Source of the DNA: Chlorokybus atmophyticus
Lineage: Eukaryota > Streptophyta > Chlorokybophyceae > Chlorokybales > Chlorokybaceae
Direction of reading: 5' to 3'
Length of the DNA stretch: 64,000 nt
Assembly (NCBI GenBank): GCA_009103225.1
Contig: RHPI01001259.1
Span: forward strand, 206,486 to 270,485
A program made the translations under genes and the position numbers. Below the pieces are notes generated by a model. That model was not told the DNA's origin. It searched no databases and worked only from the letters and a program-made list of their open reading frames with translations. Below are positions 23,062-36,800 of the stretch, piece after piece (position 1 is the first letter of the stretch; every line of letters begins with the position of its first letter).

Positions 23062-26000
23062 CTCGCCCACAACGCCACCGCCACCGCTGCCACAGCAGGC
23101 ACACTAAATCACAGTGTGGACACTCTGCACTGTGGCAGCTGCAATGCTGGCTGGCCAGCTTTCAAACTGTCGAACTGGCAAACGGAAAATGCGAAAATCG
23201 GCAGTTCGGAACCAAAACGAATTCAAGTCTTCATGATGTACCGCGAGAAAGGGACGATTGGCAGTCACGAAACCCCTTTGCAGTTGTCACATGCTCATGC
23301 ATGCAACAGAAACCGACTGCTCGCGTGCGCCGCGTGTATCGCACCGGGCATCGTATCGGCTCTGCACAATTAGGGTTTGGTGCATAAACTCGCAGAGTAG
23401 GTAATTAGGGGCTGACTTGTGAAATCGCCTGACAATGACGCTGTCTGAGGTTCTGTGCTCATCTCCCGGGCTAGCGCGCTGAGATTGGTCGAGGGTCGTC
23501 TAGGACGCGGTTCGCAGCTTTGCGCTTGCAGTCACCTTCTGCAGGATATCACTAGCTTTGCCCTGAGGAACAGCTCCCATGCACAAAAGAAGCGTTGACA
23601 TCAGTGTTTACGAGGCAAAGGGATATTTATTTCAAGTCTTAGAAAATCGCGAGAATGCTCCAGAGTAAGGATTTGTGGTGTACCCTGTGTCTGCCATATC
23701 CGATGACCGGTGCGATGTACCCAGGTGCCGTACCCGTCGCTGACCGGTCCGGTACCGGCGGTGACGGACGGTACAGTGTAGTAGGATGCCAGCATGGTCG
23801 GAACGGGAAGCGAACGAGACAAAATTTTAGACCTCGGTTGGAAGTTATTAAATCTTATTTACACGCCGGAACTACACACTGTACAGATGTTTGCACCTGG
23901 CGGCCAGATTCTGGGATCAACAAGTTGACTTGGAGCGCAAGTGAGCAGTTGCGACGATGCTTTGACTGGCAACGTGGCGATCACTGCTTGCCGAGCAGTG
24001 TGATCACAGGGTGTAAATGTATACAACTCCTTTTACACGAAAACACATTTCCTGTATTTTGTTTATAGCTACAATGGGGAGAAGCCTGCTATGCAAACAT
24101 ACATGTACATACACCTCCCTTGCTACCCTTCTGATGTTGTTGTGGTAATGAATATTGACATTAAGCATACGCTTTGTGCGTCAGGTCTGCTACTTGCACT
24201 TGCTTTGCTCCTTGCTTGCATATCCGCCTTCGCGTTATATGCACTTAACCACAAACATACACCTAGACCCCTTGTCGCTGGTAAGTGGTTGAGTGGATGC
24301 CCATATCTCTGTGTGTACAAAAATTGCAAGTAATCATGTTATATGCAACATGCATGACACATGCATTGTTCACAAAACTCACCATCATGCAATGATTATT
24401 TACCACCGGGGTCTACCTCCACTAGCCACACCTAGCTATCGTGACTCCTGCCTCAAATTCCCATCAGACATACATGCATGTGTGTCTGACAATTACCTGC
24501 ACGCGTGTGCAGCCAGTTGGTCTTGCAGTTCTTCGCAGCAGCAATAAGCTTGAGCAGCAGACGAGCTCCCACTCCCCCCCTCTTCCGTTCGCCTTCACCC
24601 ACAGCCTCACTCCCGCCATTCCCACGCAGCGCTGCATGCTGGTACCCTTGTTGAGGGCCCCTCAGCCCCGCCCCTCAGCCCCGTCCCTCAGTCCCGCCCT
24701 TGTGCCCAGCCCTTGCGCTGTCGGCACCGGTGCTATCGTACTAGCAGCTGCTGTATGAGCCGGTTAGGCACTGCCACTGGGCTTCAGTGGTGGGGTTGGC
24801 CTGTTTTTGCCGTTTTTGCCGAGCACGGGCAAGCAGCACTACCAATAGCCTAATTCTCATGCATATATAACGTCTTTCAGTCCTTTATTCTACGGTCTGC
24901 ACGCAAGGTTGCGTACAGTATGCATCTGTCGCCGCTGCTTCTTCACCACTGTCATGTACAATAGCTTTTGTGGTGTATAGTACATACGTGTCACTTCGTC
25001 CAAGCCTTTGCTGCAACTTCGCTAGCAGCTTCTGCATCGATTAGCCATTGCTTTGCATGGTTAACAGCAACTCCGCCACAGCCGTCACGAAGTGGGCCTT
25101 GTACGTACACACGCGGACTTAGCGTGCGTAATGTGAGTCAATGACGCCTAATTTTGTAATCTTGGACGGCGTGTTTAAGGCCGGAAGTGGTGCTTTATGG
25201 CGTGGTATGGCGCTGTAGGGTGGCAACGCTGCTTGCTGTATAACTTGTTGCAGATGCTACCCTCCGTTTGAAACAGCGTCACATTCAAGAAGGGCAGCGC
25301 AATACTTCACGCAATTTGTGTGACAAAGAGGTTGTCTTCCAAGTACACACCTCCTCTAGGCACATGCGCACCCGCGCCATCAATGGACAGCAAATGTGCT
25401 ATTATGTGTATAGGATATGCTCGAGGCAGTGTTGTACATGCATTATGCAATGGCACATAAGCGCACACACAAACAGCATGCAAGCATGATCATATGCCAC
25501 CACCGGGCCAACATCTACTGCTGGATGCTACTTAACACGCTACACTACCCCAGACCTCCCCCTTAGACATGCATACATGCATGTTAGTGTCCGTTACCTG
25601 CACATGCAGTGTGCTTGTGTGTGACAATTCGTGCAGCAGCAGCACTTCCGGTCATCCTATGCAGTTACAATGCATACTTCCCCTTATGCTTTCATTCGGA
25701 TAGGACTCATCTAGTTGATAGCTAAACATGACTCATCAACGCGTATTGTTAGCATTTTCGCATGCACACAGTCTACTGTAGCACTAATACTGACGGCGGG
25801 TTGCATGCACAACAATGATCACGATCAACCAACTTAAACATAATCCGTGCATGCGAATATGCCGCAGCTTGCATTTTCGCATGCGCAGGCTACTCGGTGC
25901 TGCGGCAGCAAAGACAGCAATGACAAGCTGCATACAGCTTAAAAGTGCAAAGTGTGAATTTGTGTGAAAACAGGTTCCTAAGGCACACAAGCAAGCGCAA

Positions 26001-27025
26001 TAGCAATACAAGAGCAACAGAAATTGAGGGCTTTAAAGCATAGCTAGGTGTATACACACGACATTGTTGCGCAATTGCGTACAATATGCATTGCTGTATT
26101 TGCAAGAAACATGACAAGCATTGTATATGCATGCACTTACCTTTCCATAGCACAATCAGCGCAGTTACAACCACCAACTACACACACCTCTAGCTACGTA
26201 TCTTTACTACTGCCCTTAACCTTGTTAAACCATGCATGCACGCCACAAATGCCTGCCCACATGGCCTGATGTCAGTTGCAGTCAATGACGGCAGCGATAT
26301 TATGCAGACGAGCTGGACTCCCTCCCTCTCGCACTCTCTCTCTCTTCCTCTTGTTGTTCTCTCCTCTCCTCTCCTACCCAAGCCTGGCGGGCGCTGGTAA
26401 TTAGAATGTGTAGTATCAACGTCAGTAGTGCTAAGTGCTGCACGCACAGCTCCGGCACTGGAGCAGTCAGTGCGGCATGTCTTGACGGCTGTCATGACGT
26501 TGGTAGGGGTTTGGGGTGGGGGTTGTGTGCCCAACTAGCGCAGCAGCAACGTCTGAGGTCTGAGGCTGCGACTGCTTGCCAATGTTTCTATCTCACTTTG
26601 TTTCAGTTATGATTCAGTGATGGTGTGTTGCAGATGTGTATGCCTGATTGGCCATGGACTCCTTGAGATATAATCCGTAGTAGAACATATTATTGCCATT
26701 AAGCATCAGACATGGATGTGGCTTCCTGTATTGTAGAACTCTGCTTGGAACCCTCTACCATTAGCATGCACTTGGTGACATAATATAGCAAACATAGGAT
26801 TTTAACATGAAAAGCCCTGCACTGCATCAATTGCAGGCTGAGAGAGTGTGCGCATGTGCTTCCTATCTGGTACCAAATGCAGGCTTGTATGGTGCGTTAA
26901 ACAGAATGAATCATAAAATACATGTCTGGCACTGTCATGCACAACCTGCAACAAACAGACGATCACCGGAGCAGCAGATTCACCACAAATGTCACAGTAT
27001 CTTCAACCCCAATGTTGAATGCAAC
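23062..27025. other. Long, mostly non-coding interval
   Basis: No conserved family is recognisable over nearly 4 kb apart from one weak two-exon candidate (24148-25489). Notable sequence: GGTACCGG/CCGGTACC-rich stretch at 23700-23790; C-rich CAGCCCCGCCCCTCAG repeats at 24655-24705; CTCTCT run at 26320-26380. A short similar segment (ATCGCACCGG-CATCG-AT) occurs in opposite orientation near 23335 and 23705. Confidence 0.4.
24148..25489 (+). CDS. Weak candidate: small single-pass membrane protein
   Basis: Two-exon model: 24148-24280 joined to 25254-25489 by a GT-AG intron of 973 bp (donor GTAAGTGG, acceptor TTGTTGCAG) with matching phase. Exon 1 encodes MNIDIKHT, then a strong hydrophobic segment (ASGLLLALALLLACISAFAL) that would act as a signal anchor, then a short basic stretch. 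Exon 2 continues with a charged region (LRLKQRHIQEGQRN) and a Cys-rich tail. No family is recognised. Intron length is atypical for the window, and exon 2 could be chance; treat as tentative. Confidence 0.22.
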
Positions 27026-28631
27026 TCAGCCTGGAAAACCGTTACACAGTGATACAGCGTTGCCTACCAGCTGGCGTCGCATTTGCGCCCCTAGCGTGTC
27101 TCGAAACACCGCCTCACCTTTCCGTATGAGCTCCGAAGCTGACAGCCCAACATATGCTTTTGTGCGCGCTTCACCTGCGATGTGTTTCAGGACAATATTG
27201 CAGTAACGTTTCTGCTGAATCGCAGCACCAACGATACAATGCCACGAACGCTTAGGCTGAACACACACTGGTATGCATAAGCTCCATTGCATTGCAACAT
27301 CAAAGCAACCTGTGGCATGCACGCAGCGAGTAGTAACACAGCAGTAGTAATACACTTCTAAGTGGCAAGCTCCTACCTTTCTGAGGTGCTTCACGCGACC
27401 TTGCAACAGCCTTCTCTGTTGCAAGCAGACCCACCATGTATGCGCATACATGATCGTGCTTTGCGCCCAAACGGATGTTGAGAGCGCGACCCATAGCAAA
27501 CCAGTAGTTGTCCGTGTGGTCAGCGCCGCCGTTGTCAACGGAGACTATGTGAAGGATGTCCTGATCCTGCGTGCATAATGCAGATTGCAGCAAACAGAAA
27601 GGCAGAAAGGTGCAATGCTTGTGCGTCATGCACACAACACCTGAAAGAAGTATGATAGCATTATGCTCTAGATACCAAGGCGAACAAGGGTCCAACAAGG
27701 GGCCTTGGGCTGGTATGCTACGCAATGCATGGCACAGCAACCCGCTATGTACCTGTTGCACATCAAGGCCGTGCGCCTTCAGGCGGCTGCGATATGTCTT
27801 TCTGCTCATGTACCCATCAAGCGGTGGCAGAGCGAAACATCGCTTGTTTGTGCCGATAGACCTCACTCGGACTTGTACCGACATCACAGCGTTAAGCCCA
27901 GGAGGATGTGCACTAGCCATAACATGCGGGCTGGTACTGGTGCTCCTGCTTTCCTTTACATGCGTGGTGGCACTGCCCTCACTAGCAGTACTGGCGCCGA
28001 CAAAAATACTACTTACCGCTGTGCCATTGTTCGCAGCGGCAATGCTTCTAACGTCACCAACTACGTAAGTATCACTAATAATGGAGTTTTCTAGCCTATC
28101 AGCGCTAGCAGGTCCAACAGTGGTTGCCTCAGCACCTTTGTTATCACGGGGCTGAGAGTTCAATACTGGGTCATGTTCTGAATCAGATGATGGTGGAGCC
28201 TTGTAAGCTTGCTTCCATGCAAGCAACCACTCTACCAGCTCCTGTTTCGAAAGGCTTGCATTCGCCAACCCTCGTTGACTGCAAAGCTCTTGAAGCTCCA
28301 CTAAGTCCCTCTTCAGCAGCCGCGCGTGCGTCATCCACTTTAGGTCGTAGCGCACTTGCTTCGCGCTGCCACCAGCTGTCCAGCACATGTGCATACAAGT
28401 CAATGCCACAATCACCCTGCAAGCTGGCTCCGGGCGATGGGTGTGGTTGTGAAGGTAGCAATGCAACAAACACTCACCATCTGTGCGCACGGTGGTGCCT
28501 GATTGTGATGTCGAGCCGCAGGCAGCTTCCTCAACAGCATCTACAGCAAAACTTGGCTCGCATGTCTCGCTCTTGTGCAAAGCATGAATAGCCTGCTTCG
28601 ACATGGCTTTGCTTGCTGTTGTCTTTGCCAT
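27026..28631 (-). CDS. SAP-domain protein with C-terminal HNH-like block
   Basis: Family not named. Multi-exon model starting at the ATG at 28631 (MAKTTASKAMSKQAIHALHK), with phase-consistent joins near 28473/28381, 27769/27570 and 27375/27183, and stop at 27026-27028. A SAP-like helix-turn-helix (LVELQELCSQRGLANASLSK) suggests DNA binding. After a Ser/Thr/Ala-rich linker and a basic stretch (MSRKTYRSRLKAHGLDVQQ) comes DILHIVSVDNGGADHTDNY, then ALNIRLGAKHDH. The spacing H-I-x5-GG-x-DH-x-DN fits the HNH/ββα-metal nuclease pattern (HH...GG....N....N/H), with Asn at the third position. Activity is inferred from pattern only. No mobile-element termini are visible around it. Divergent from the histidine kinase, 2.2 kb away. 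Confidence 0.6.
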
Positions 28632-30853
28632 GCCCCCTGCTTGCAAGAGCTGCCTGTAGAGTAGTTGTTCAGTTTGCATGTTGAAAAGCTGCCAAGACAC
28701 TCTTAGGCATGCGGCCGGCAGCAGTCATAATGTCTGTAATGAAGTTTTTGCGCAACTTGCTGAAAAGCGGTGTATGTGAAGTGCAATTGAAGCATACAGT
28801 GGTAGTGGTAGCACTTGTAAAGGTTCTGCCAAGGTGTAAGATGTCAACAGTAAGCGCCACTGTACCAGTGGTAACTTAAGATAGGGTGCTTCCAATCACC
28901 AAGTGCAATGCACAGCAATTCATAATGCAGGCAATCCAATGCTAGCTAGCTTCATTGCACCATGCAAAGGTGACAAATAGCGCCTTACCTCTACAGGTGA
29001 GGCGGCATTAGTCAGCTATCTGCCAACGTTTGACCAAAACCAATCTATCCCGAGCCAGGGTCTCAGCGATCCACGGCCCGGCGCCTCAGAACCCTAACTC
29101 CAGACCAGCTGCGACAAGCCGCCGCCGCCGCCGCCGGACACCTCGTCAGCAACCCGATCAAGCGCACAAAGACGAGGACAATAGCATGCAACCACGCTTC
29201 TCCATGCCAGTACTCTCCGCCTGGACTTCCTCCTCCTCCTCCTCCTCCTCCGCCACCGCCGCTTGGTCGTGGCCGAGAGAGACAGCCCGGGCAGCCTTAG
29301 GCAAGACTGAACCGATTGTAAGCATAACTGGCCGGTTCATTCAGTTTCCGGTCGTGTGTGGGGCCCACGCCCCAAAACTGCATGGCCCGCCCCACGACTC
29401 TTGGTGGGTACCAAACCGAACCTGGTTAGTATACATGTGCCAAACCGATATCGCCCCTGCCGGCCACCAGATCTGCGGCAGGTAGCCAACGTTACTGACA
29501 CTGCGCTTGAAGGCAGGTTAGCAGCACTGGGTATTACAGCGCTAGGACCGGTTACCGTCGTGGTGACTAAACTAATCATAACGCAAAGTAGCTACCGTAA
29601 CGTACGTGGCCGCCGCATGAATTGTGGCAGAGTACCACAATTCCACAATGCCACATGCTACATGCACGCAAAGTGTTAACGAGCGTAGGCGCTACGGTGG
29701 ATCTTTGCATTAATCATTGAGCAACCAAGTAATCACTAGGAGCTACACACAGTTTGCAGCTCAATGATGGTACTCAGTGAAGGTAGTCGAGGTAGGTTGG
29801 GGTTGATGCCTAGTTTGACAGAAACATCTACCTTGATCATGGCAACATCAGTCGTTAATATTGAATCATCGTCAGATGGCGCCGCGGGCCGAAGTGTTGT
29901 TACTGTCAGCTTGCTGAGCAGCGCCGCGGCGGCAGTTGCGGCACAGCAGTTAGCAGCCGCTAGAATAGGGCACCTAAACTAGGGCACTTGACCCTAAATT
30001 AGGGCACTTTATTGGGGTGAAAAGCAAACGTGCGGTGGGCTGGGAAAGTGACACAGCGCGCAGAGGCGATTGCCTGGCAAAAAACGCGACATGTGCCGTA
30101 CCTAACCAAGCAGCAAACTAGTAGCGCTGCGCCACTAGCGCAACTTAACCGAGCACACAAGCAGCCGCTTTATCGTGAGTGGCGTTGCTGTGGTGGTGCT
30201 GGGCGTGGGCGGCAGTGTGGAGCGGAGGCGGGGTGTTGGCGGGCATAGCTGTGCGAGGCGACACAAACTCGGAGCGTTGGGTTGGGTTGGGTTGAGTTGG
30301 GAAGAGGTGGCGGTGGAGGCGGCGGCACCTGCCAGTTTTGGTTTGGCTGCTTGGGTGCGAGGTCTGCGGTGCTGCGTGGCTGGTTGCGCAGGTGAGCTTT
30401 GAGGGGTGTTTGCTTGGGATTTAAGAACTATGCTATTTGCACGCTTGCAATGGCTCTGCACAACTTTTACAAGCTTTAAGTAGCTGGCTCTCAGAATGCA
30501 TGGGCAATGTTGGCTTAGGCGCATGCTGACATGAGACGCATGAACACGCATTCCTGCCGAGCTCTTTTCATACACGCAGTCAGCCGTACAATACGCTTAC
30601 AGCATGGCTAGTGTAGTGCGTTGCTGTGACAACCGGTGACCATGCCAATCAGGCAGACTCTGTGCAGGCCGCGCAAGCTGTCATGGAGGCGGTGGTCGTC
30701 TCTCGACGGCTGCTTGGGCTCATTGATGCCATAGCGGAAAGCCCTAGTTGCAATGGCAGCTTTTAGCCATTGATGCCAAGCGCTCCTCGCCCAAACTCTA
30801 ATCTCTGCTCCCCTCTCAAGCCCATCTTGCTGTCGGCGCCGGCTTTCGCTGCC
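28632..30853. other. Intergenic region between the SAP/HNH-like gene and the histidine kinase
   Basis: Contains a (CTC)n stretch at 29229-29251, repeated ACCGGTT/GGTTAGCAG blocks at 29310-29560, a short tandem AGGGCAC/TAGGGCAC series at 29968-30010, and GGTTGGGTTGGGTTGAG at 30280-30300. The GC-rich part 30170-30400 may include the kinase promoter. I could not support any exon. Confidence 0.4.
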
Positions 30854-33800
30854 ATGGGTGAGTGTCAGTCATGTTTGAGGTGCAATGGAAAGGGTGAAGC
30901 ATTGGTAATTTGCTAACTGTAACTGACGTTCATGTCGACAGCTGCCGGTGGAGCCATGCTAGTTGAAAAGCTAAGCAATGCCAAGCTGGAATCTCCCAAG
31001 TCGTCCTCCATGGTGCAGCAGCGAATACAGGTCACAGCATTTAAGCCATGTTGAAACTGAATCTGCATGGAGCAGTTGACGCTTTGCATGGTGATACTAC
31101 CGTACTTGCAAGGTCAAGGGGGTGCATTTGGCCGCGGTTGTTGACAATCTGTACATGCACATTGCAGGCTTTGGAAGAACAAGTGCACACATTGCAGCAA
31201 AAGCTGGACGAGAAGGATGCAGAGTTAAAAATGTACGCATCAAACTCGAGTGTGCGCAATGTTGTGCGATGTGCCATACAGGTGTCAGGATCACATTACA
31301 TCCTTCATTGCTTGCGGATGTGTGCGTGAAGGTGTAAATGATATGTGTGCATGATATGTTTGTCAAGGTAGAGTGCTGAGCGGTACAAAATGCTTTCACT
31401 ATGGCAGTTGGGCAACCATCATTCCAGGTGCATTGTTCAAGACCATCATGCGCACTGATGGATCTCTGACAGTACCCTATGCGTCTGATGAGACCAACCG
31501 TTTGCTGGGTACGGCCAAAGACATCGAGAATTGGAGGAATGTCAGCTCCGAGGACAAGGTGCAGTATGCTGGCATTGGGTCATTGTGGTTGTGGTGTTAG
31601 TTGACGTACATCGGCCACAAATGACCATGAGTTGCCGTGGTGATGCATATGCTTGTTGAGCTTTTGCCATGCTGGTTCCTGAGTTCTTGTGTATGCAGCC
31701 ACAATTGTTGGCTCAAGCGAAAGACTGTGGGGATTCCCTCGCGATGTTCAAAGGCATTTATAAAAGCACCAGTCCGACGGACCATCAGGTGAGGTGTGCA
31801 CTGCTGGGTTGTCTTTTTTGCTCAAGTGCAGCTGTGGTATAAGTTTCTCGTTGTCAATCAACAAGTAGCCCTTACCAGGCAAAGTATGTGTAGGCGTCCA
31901 ATGTTTCCTGTGCAGGTGCGTTGGGTGCAAACACGTGCGCTCCCGCTGCCAAAGGATGCTGATGGAACTCAGAAGTGGTATGGTGTTTCCATGGACTGCA
32001 CCGAGTTCCTCAAGGTTGGTGGGCAGCACAGCTGAGACTAAATTGCAGTCATCTATAGCAGAAGTCCGTGCTCATTTATGATTGCAATGCTCCAGACACA
32101 AGAGGCCTTGCGAGCATCAGACGAGCGCTTGCAGTTGGCTCTTAAAGGAGCTGAAGCTGGTATCTGGGACTGGGATATTAGCGAGCAACAGGTCTCTCTC
32201 TCTCTCCCTCTCTCTCCCTCTCTCTCTCCCTCTCTCTCCCTCTCCCTCCCTCTCCCTCCCTCTCCCTCCCTCTCCCTCCCTCCCTCCCTCCCGCCCTCCC
32301 GCTCTCTCTCTCTCTCCCCCCCGCGAGAGGGCGAAGGGAGGGAGGGGCGTGCGCACACATGCGCGTTTTCGAGTGCATATGTGTATTGTTTCTGTCCAAC
32401 TGCTAACTGGTCTTGTGTATGATGAGTCTGCTTGCAAGCACGGCCTTGCTTCCAAACCGCTAAACAACAACCGTGGTCCAGCAGCGATGCGTCACTCTGA
32501 CACGCTGTTCATGCAGTGGTGCGTGTCGCGTGAGTATCAGGCACTGCTTGGATATACTGGAGAGACATGGCGAGATTCAAAATATGACGGCCACACTCAA
32601 GAGGGGCTGCCCAAAAACAGAGATACCGAGATGGGAGAGATTCATCCGGAGGACCTGGATTGCGTGTCTCAAATGATGAAAGGCCACTTGGAGAATGGCG
32701 AGGACTTTGGTAATGAACTGTCATGCGCAGCCAGGGCATTGTGTCGTAAATAGTGCAGATCATGTGGACGCACAAAAGCATGTGCAGTCGGATATACTTA
32801 TTCAATCCCATTCACCTTGCAATGGCTTGGCAGATTGCGAGCTCCGATTTTTGTGCGCCGATGGCCAGTACAAGTAAGTGACGTGTGCTGGCAGATGAAT
32901 GCTCTCTTGTAGTGAATGGGGAACTGCAGGCATGTATGCGCTCGCGTGTGCAGACACACAGATGCACACAGGTGCACGCACATCTGTACACGCATGCACA
33001 CACTTGCAAATGCAGATCGAGTTATGGATACACTCGTGCATATGGTGCTCGTGCATATGGTCAAGCGGCACATACATGAGTGCATGGACAATATGCACGC
33101 TTGCAAGCACATGGTGGTGGATGCTAGTGTTGATGCTGTGACATGATTGTTGTTCTGGTCTAGGTGGTTCCGCAGCTGTGGATCCTGCATACGGGATGCT
33201 GAAGGCAAGCCGTTCCGCATGGCAGGTGAGCAACACTTGTTGTCGCCACTGTTGTTGGGTCTCTCGCAGGTTGGCTGCCATGTCAAGAGCACCCGCGTGT
33301 TGCATTGTCTCTGGTTTAGTAGCAGCAGTGCACCTCCTTTGCACGATTGCAACCAGTGAAGATGGCCTGTTTACCAGCGCTTCTATGCTCTGCAGGTTCA
33401 TTAACAGACATCAATGACCGCAAGCTCGCAGAGATGGCACTCAGGGATGCACTGGCGGCCGCCAAACATGCAGACTCTGCAAAGTCACAATTCCTTGCCA
33501 ACATGTACGACTTGGTTTGAATCACATTGGGAAAGCAGCGATGTTGCAATGAGACACAACACCTCCTTGTGTCAGCTCTGTTCTTGCAGCAATGTTGTTA
33601 TTTTTGGCGCTTCCATGCATGCACCTGCACTTTACAACTCACAATTAGTCCTCTGCGCAATAGCTGACTTGACAACTGCTGCTTTTTCAGGAGTCACGAG
33701 TTGAGAACGCCCCTCAACAGCATCATGGGTAAGTTGCCTGCAGCTGGCTCAGCTCAGTAATGGTTTTGTATGGTGCTAACAATTGCTCACCAACATGCTG

Positions 33801-36800
33801 GGCTGTTTGCCTTGCATGACTCTTTGCAGGTTATGCTGCACTTCTCGCTGACTCGCCTGGGTTGAATGATGAACAACGCAACTTCGTCAACACCATTCGC
33901 AGGCAAGCACAACACAAACACGAAACCTTTGAGCTAGCCCAACCCCAAACAAGGGCAGGGTGTGCACTCAAATCTTTTTGCCATAATGCGTTGATACTGA
34001 AACAGGGTTTCCGGTTATGATTTGTATCTCTGGCTGTATGAAGCTGATCGTCCTTCAGTCTGTTGCTAACCTCGTAGTGTTGCTATGTGCAGCTCCAGTG
34101 ATTCACTATTGACGCTTGTCAACGACATCTTAGGTATGCATCAGCTGACAATGCTGTGATAACATGCAGTTGCCCTTGCATGCCACCAATGTTGATTGTT
34201 GCCACAGACTTTAGCAAGATTGAAGCCGGGAAGCTGCAGCTTGAGAAATCTGTATTTGAGATTGCTGGCTGCGTTGAGGACTCAGTAGACCTTCTTGCAA
34301 CACAGGCATGTTGACATTGTGCGCTGATCCACGTTGGCTGACATGCAAGCATGCCTGCACAGGTTCACCTGGCAGTCGTGAGCTACGACCTGACATTAGT
34401 GCTATGCAGGCTGCTAACAAAAACTTGGATTTAGCGTACCGCATAGCACCTGAGTGTCCAGTGGCAGTAGCCGGTGACGTGTCGAGGATACGACAGGTGA
34501 GGCGATGTTGCCATCTGAGTTTTTCCTGTAGGTGCAGCAAAGCCTATGTTTGACATGCATGTACGTTCGCAATATGCATGCAGTCAGTCTGCAACTTACG
34601 CTTCGTTTGTGTTGTACAGATCCTGGTGAACCTTGTAGCGGTGAGACATTGGGACACTCATGTTTTGTGTCAGGATTGCACGCTATTTTTCGTGTGAGGC
34701 ACTGGCATGCAGATTGGTAAAGCGCAAATTGTAATAATCTCATTGCTCGGTGTATTTGCCTGCCAGAACGCTGTCAAGTTCACATCCAAAGGCGCTGTGT
34801 TCGTTGAGGTGTCATCTGAACCCTATGTGGTGCCCGTTGCTCCCGCGCCTGATGGTGACAGTAATGGTGCTGACCAAGGCGCTTGCATGTCGCCTACTGG
34901 CTTCAGTGGCGCCGACAAACCTGACTTGCTGCTGCTGCACTTTGCTGTGCACGACACCGGTACACTTTTTGCATGCCATTGCATGCCGTTGCAAGGCAGG
35001 GGGCCTTGTGGTTGTCGCTCTAACTTTATGTATGGTGAGGCAATGCATGCATAAGCTTGTGCAGAGTCTTATTGATACCCCTGCTGTGCAACAGGTATTG
35101 GCGTTGCAACGGATCAGCAGCAGCTGTTGTTCAATGCATTCTCACAGATAGATGCTGGAAGGTCCAGACAGTATGGAGGCACAGGCCTAGGTGCGTCGAC
35201 ACATTGAACGGTGTTGACAGTCTTCCTCAGCAGTTGTTGCCGTCATTGGTATTTGCTTTACAAATGTCTAGTGTGACATATTATTGTTTTGTTCTGGCAG
35301 GTCTTGCAATAGTGATGCGCCTTGCCAAGATGATGCGAGGTATTTCTTGCTTCATGCCATATCTGTTGTTGTGTCACACACCTGCGCTCGAGTTTGAACT
35401 GGCCTCACACTCCTACAACTCATGTGTATGTTAACTTATGGCAGGGAGTGCATGGGTAGAGAGTGATCCGGCTGTCAAGCCAGGTACAACAGTGCTGTAG
35501 ACAGCTGTGCCATGCTGCCACCACACCTTTACATGCAGCATCTATAATGTATAGGGACCACAAGCTGAGTCTGTCTTCATGGCTAACAGGTGCAACATTC
35601 CGTGTCACTGTCGTCGTTGAAACGGTGGGAAGGCGCGCAGCTCCTTTGGCACGGCAAAACTCCCCCAATTTCAAGCATTGTCCGTATGCGAAGCACACCA
35701 TCTTGCTGGTACACGCCCATTCATTGCATCCTTGCTCACAGCTGGCTCTGGTTCCAGATCCTGCAAAACAAATGATTGTCGTAATGCTGACTTGCTTCTT
35801 GCCAGCTGGCAGCGGATGCAAGCAAACAAGTCATGTCCGAGATGCTGCAGCGCTGGGGCTCGACAACACTTGTTGCATCTACAATGAAAGAGGCGCTGTT
35901 GTATCTCAAGAACGAGGCAGTTGGAGCATGCATAGCGGTAAGATGGGTACATAGTAATATGTTGGTTGCCACCATAATCAGCACATGCATCTTAATACCT
36001 CCCGTGTGTCTCCTAGGATCGCCAAATACTTTCCCAATCAGAGGTCGCAGAGCTCGCTGGCCTGTGCAAAGTCATAGTGCTAACAGGTATCGGCAACAAG
36101 CGCGAGGACATCCATGAGCGTGTTGAAGCCTTCGTGACAAAGCCTGTTCGACCATCTCAGGTACAGATACTGCTCGAGCTATAAGCATGAAGGGTGACTC
36201 AGGTACTCAGACTGCGTGTATTGTTGTCTTGCCAGCTTTACAACGCCTTGCAAGCGTGCTTTGCTGGCTCCTCCCAAAGCATGTCGCCGCAAAGCCCGCA
36301 AGCTCAACGCGTACTAGTGGCATTCGATGGCACCCTGGGGACGCGATATCCACTTCGTCTTTTAATTGCGGAAGATAACGTCATTAACCAACAGGTCAGC
36401 GATAAGTGCAAGTGACTGTGTTACTAGGTTCTGCGTGATGCAAGACATGTGTGTCCTATCCAGAGCTCTCTCTCAACTGTGTGGTGATATCAGGTATTGC
36501 GGCGACTGCTGCAGAGGCTTGGATATGCATCAGATGTATGTGCCAATGGGTTGGAAGCAGTGCAAGCCTGTCAACGGCAGGCATACAATGTCATCCTGAT
36601 GGATCTAAACATGGTAAGTCAGGTTGGCTTCATACTGCAGACTTCGAAAATTTGCTGAAGGCATGCACGTGTCAACCTCAACAATTTTGTATCACAGCCG
36701 ATATGCGACGGGCTTGAAGCCACAAGGCTGATCTTGCAGTCGGGTAGCAGAACGCCAATCATCATTGCGGTGACCGCCGCTGCGCTGCGTGAAGAGCAAG

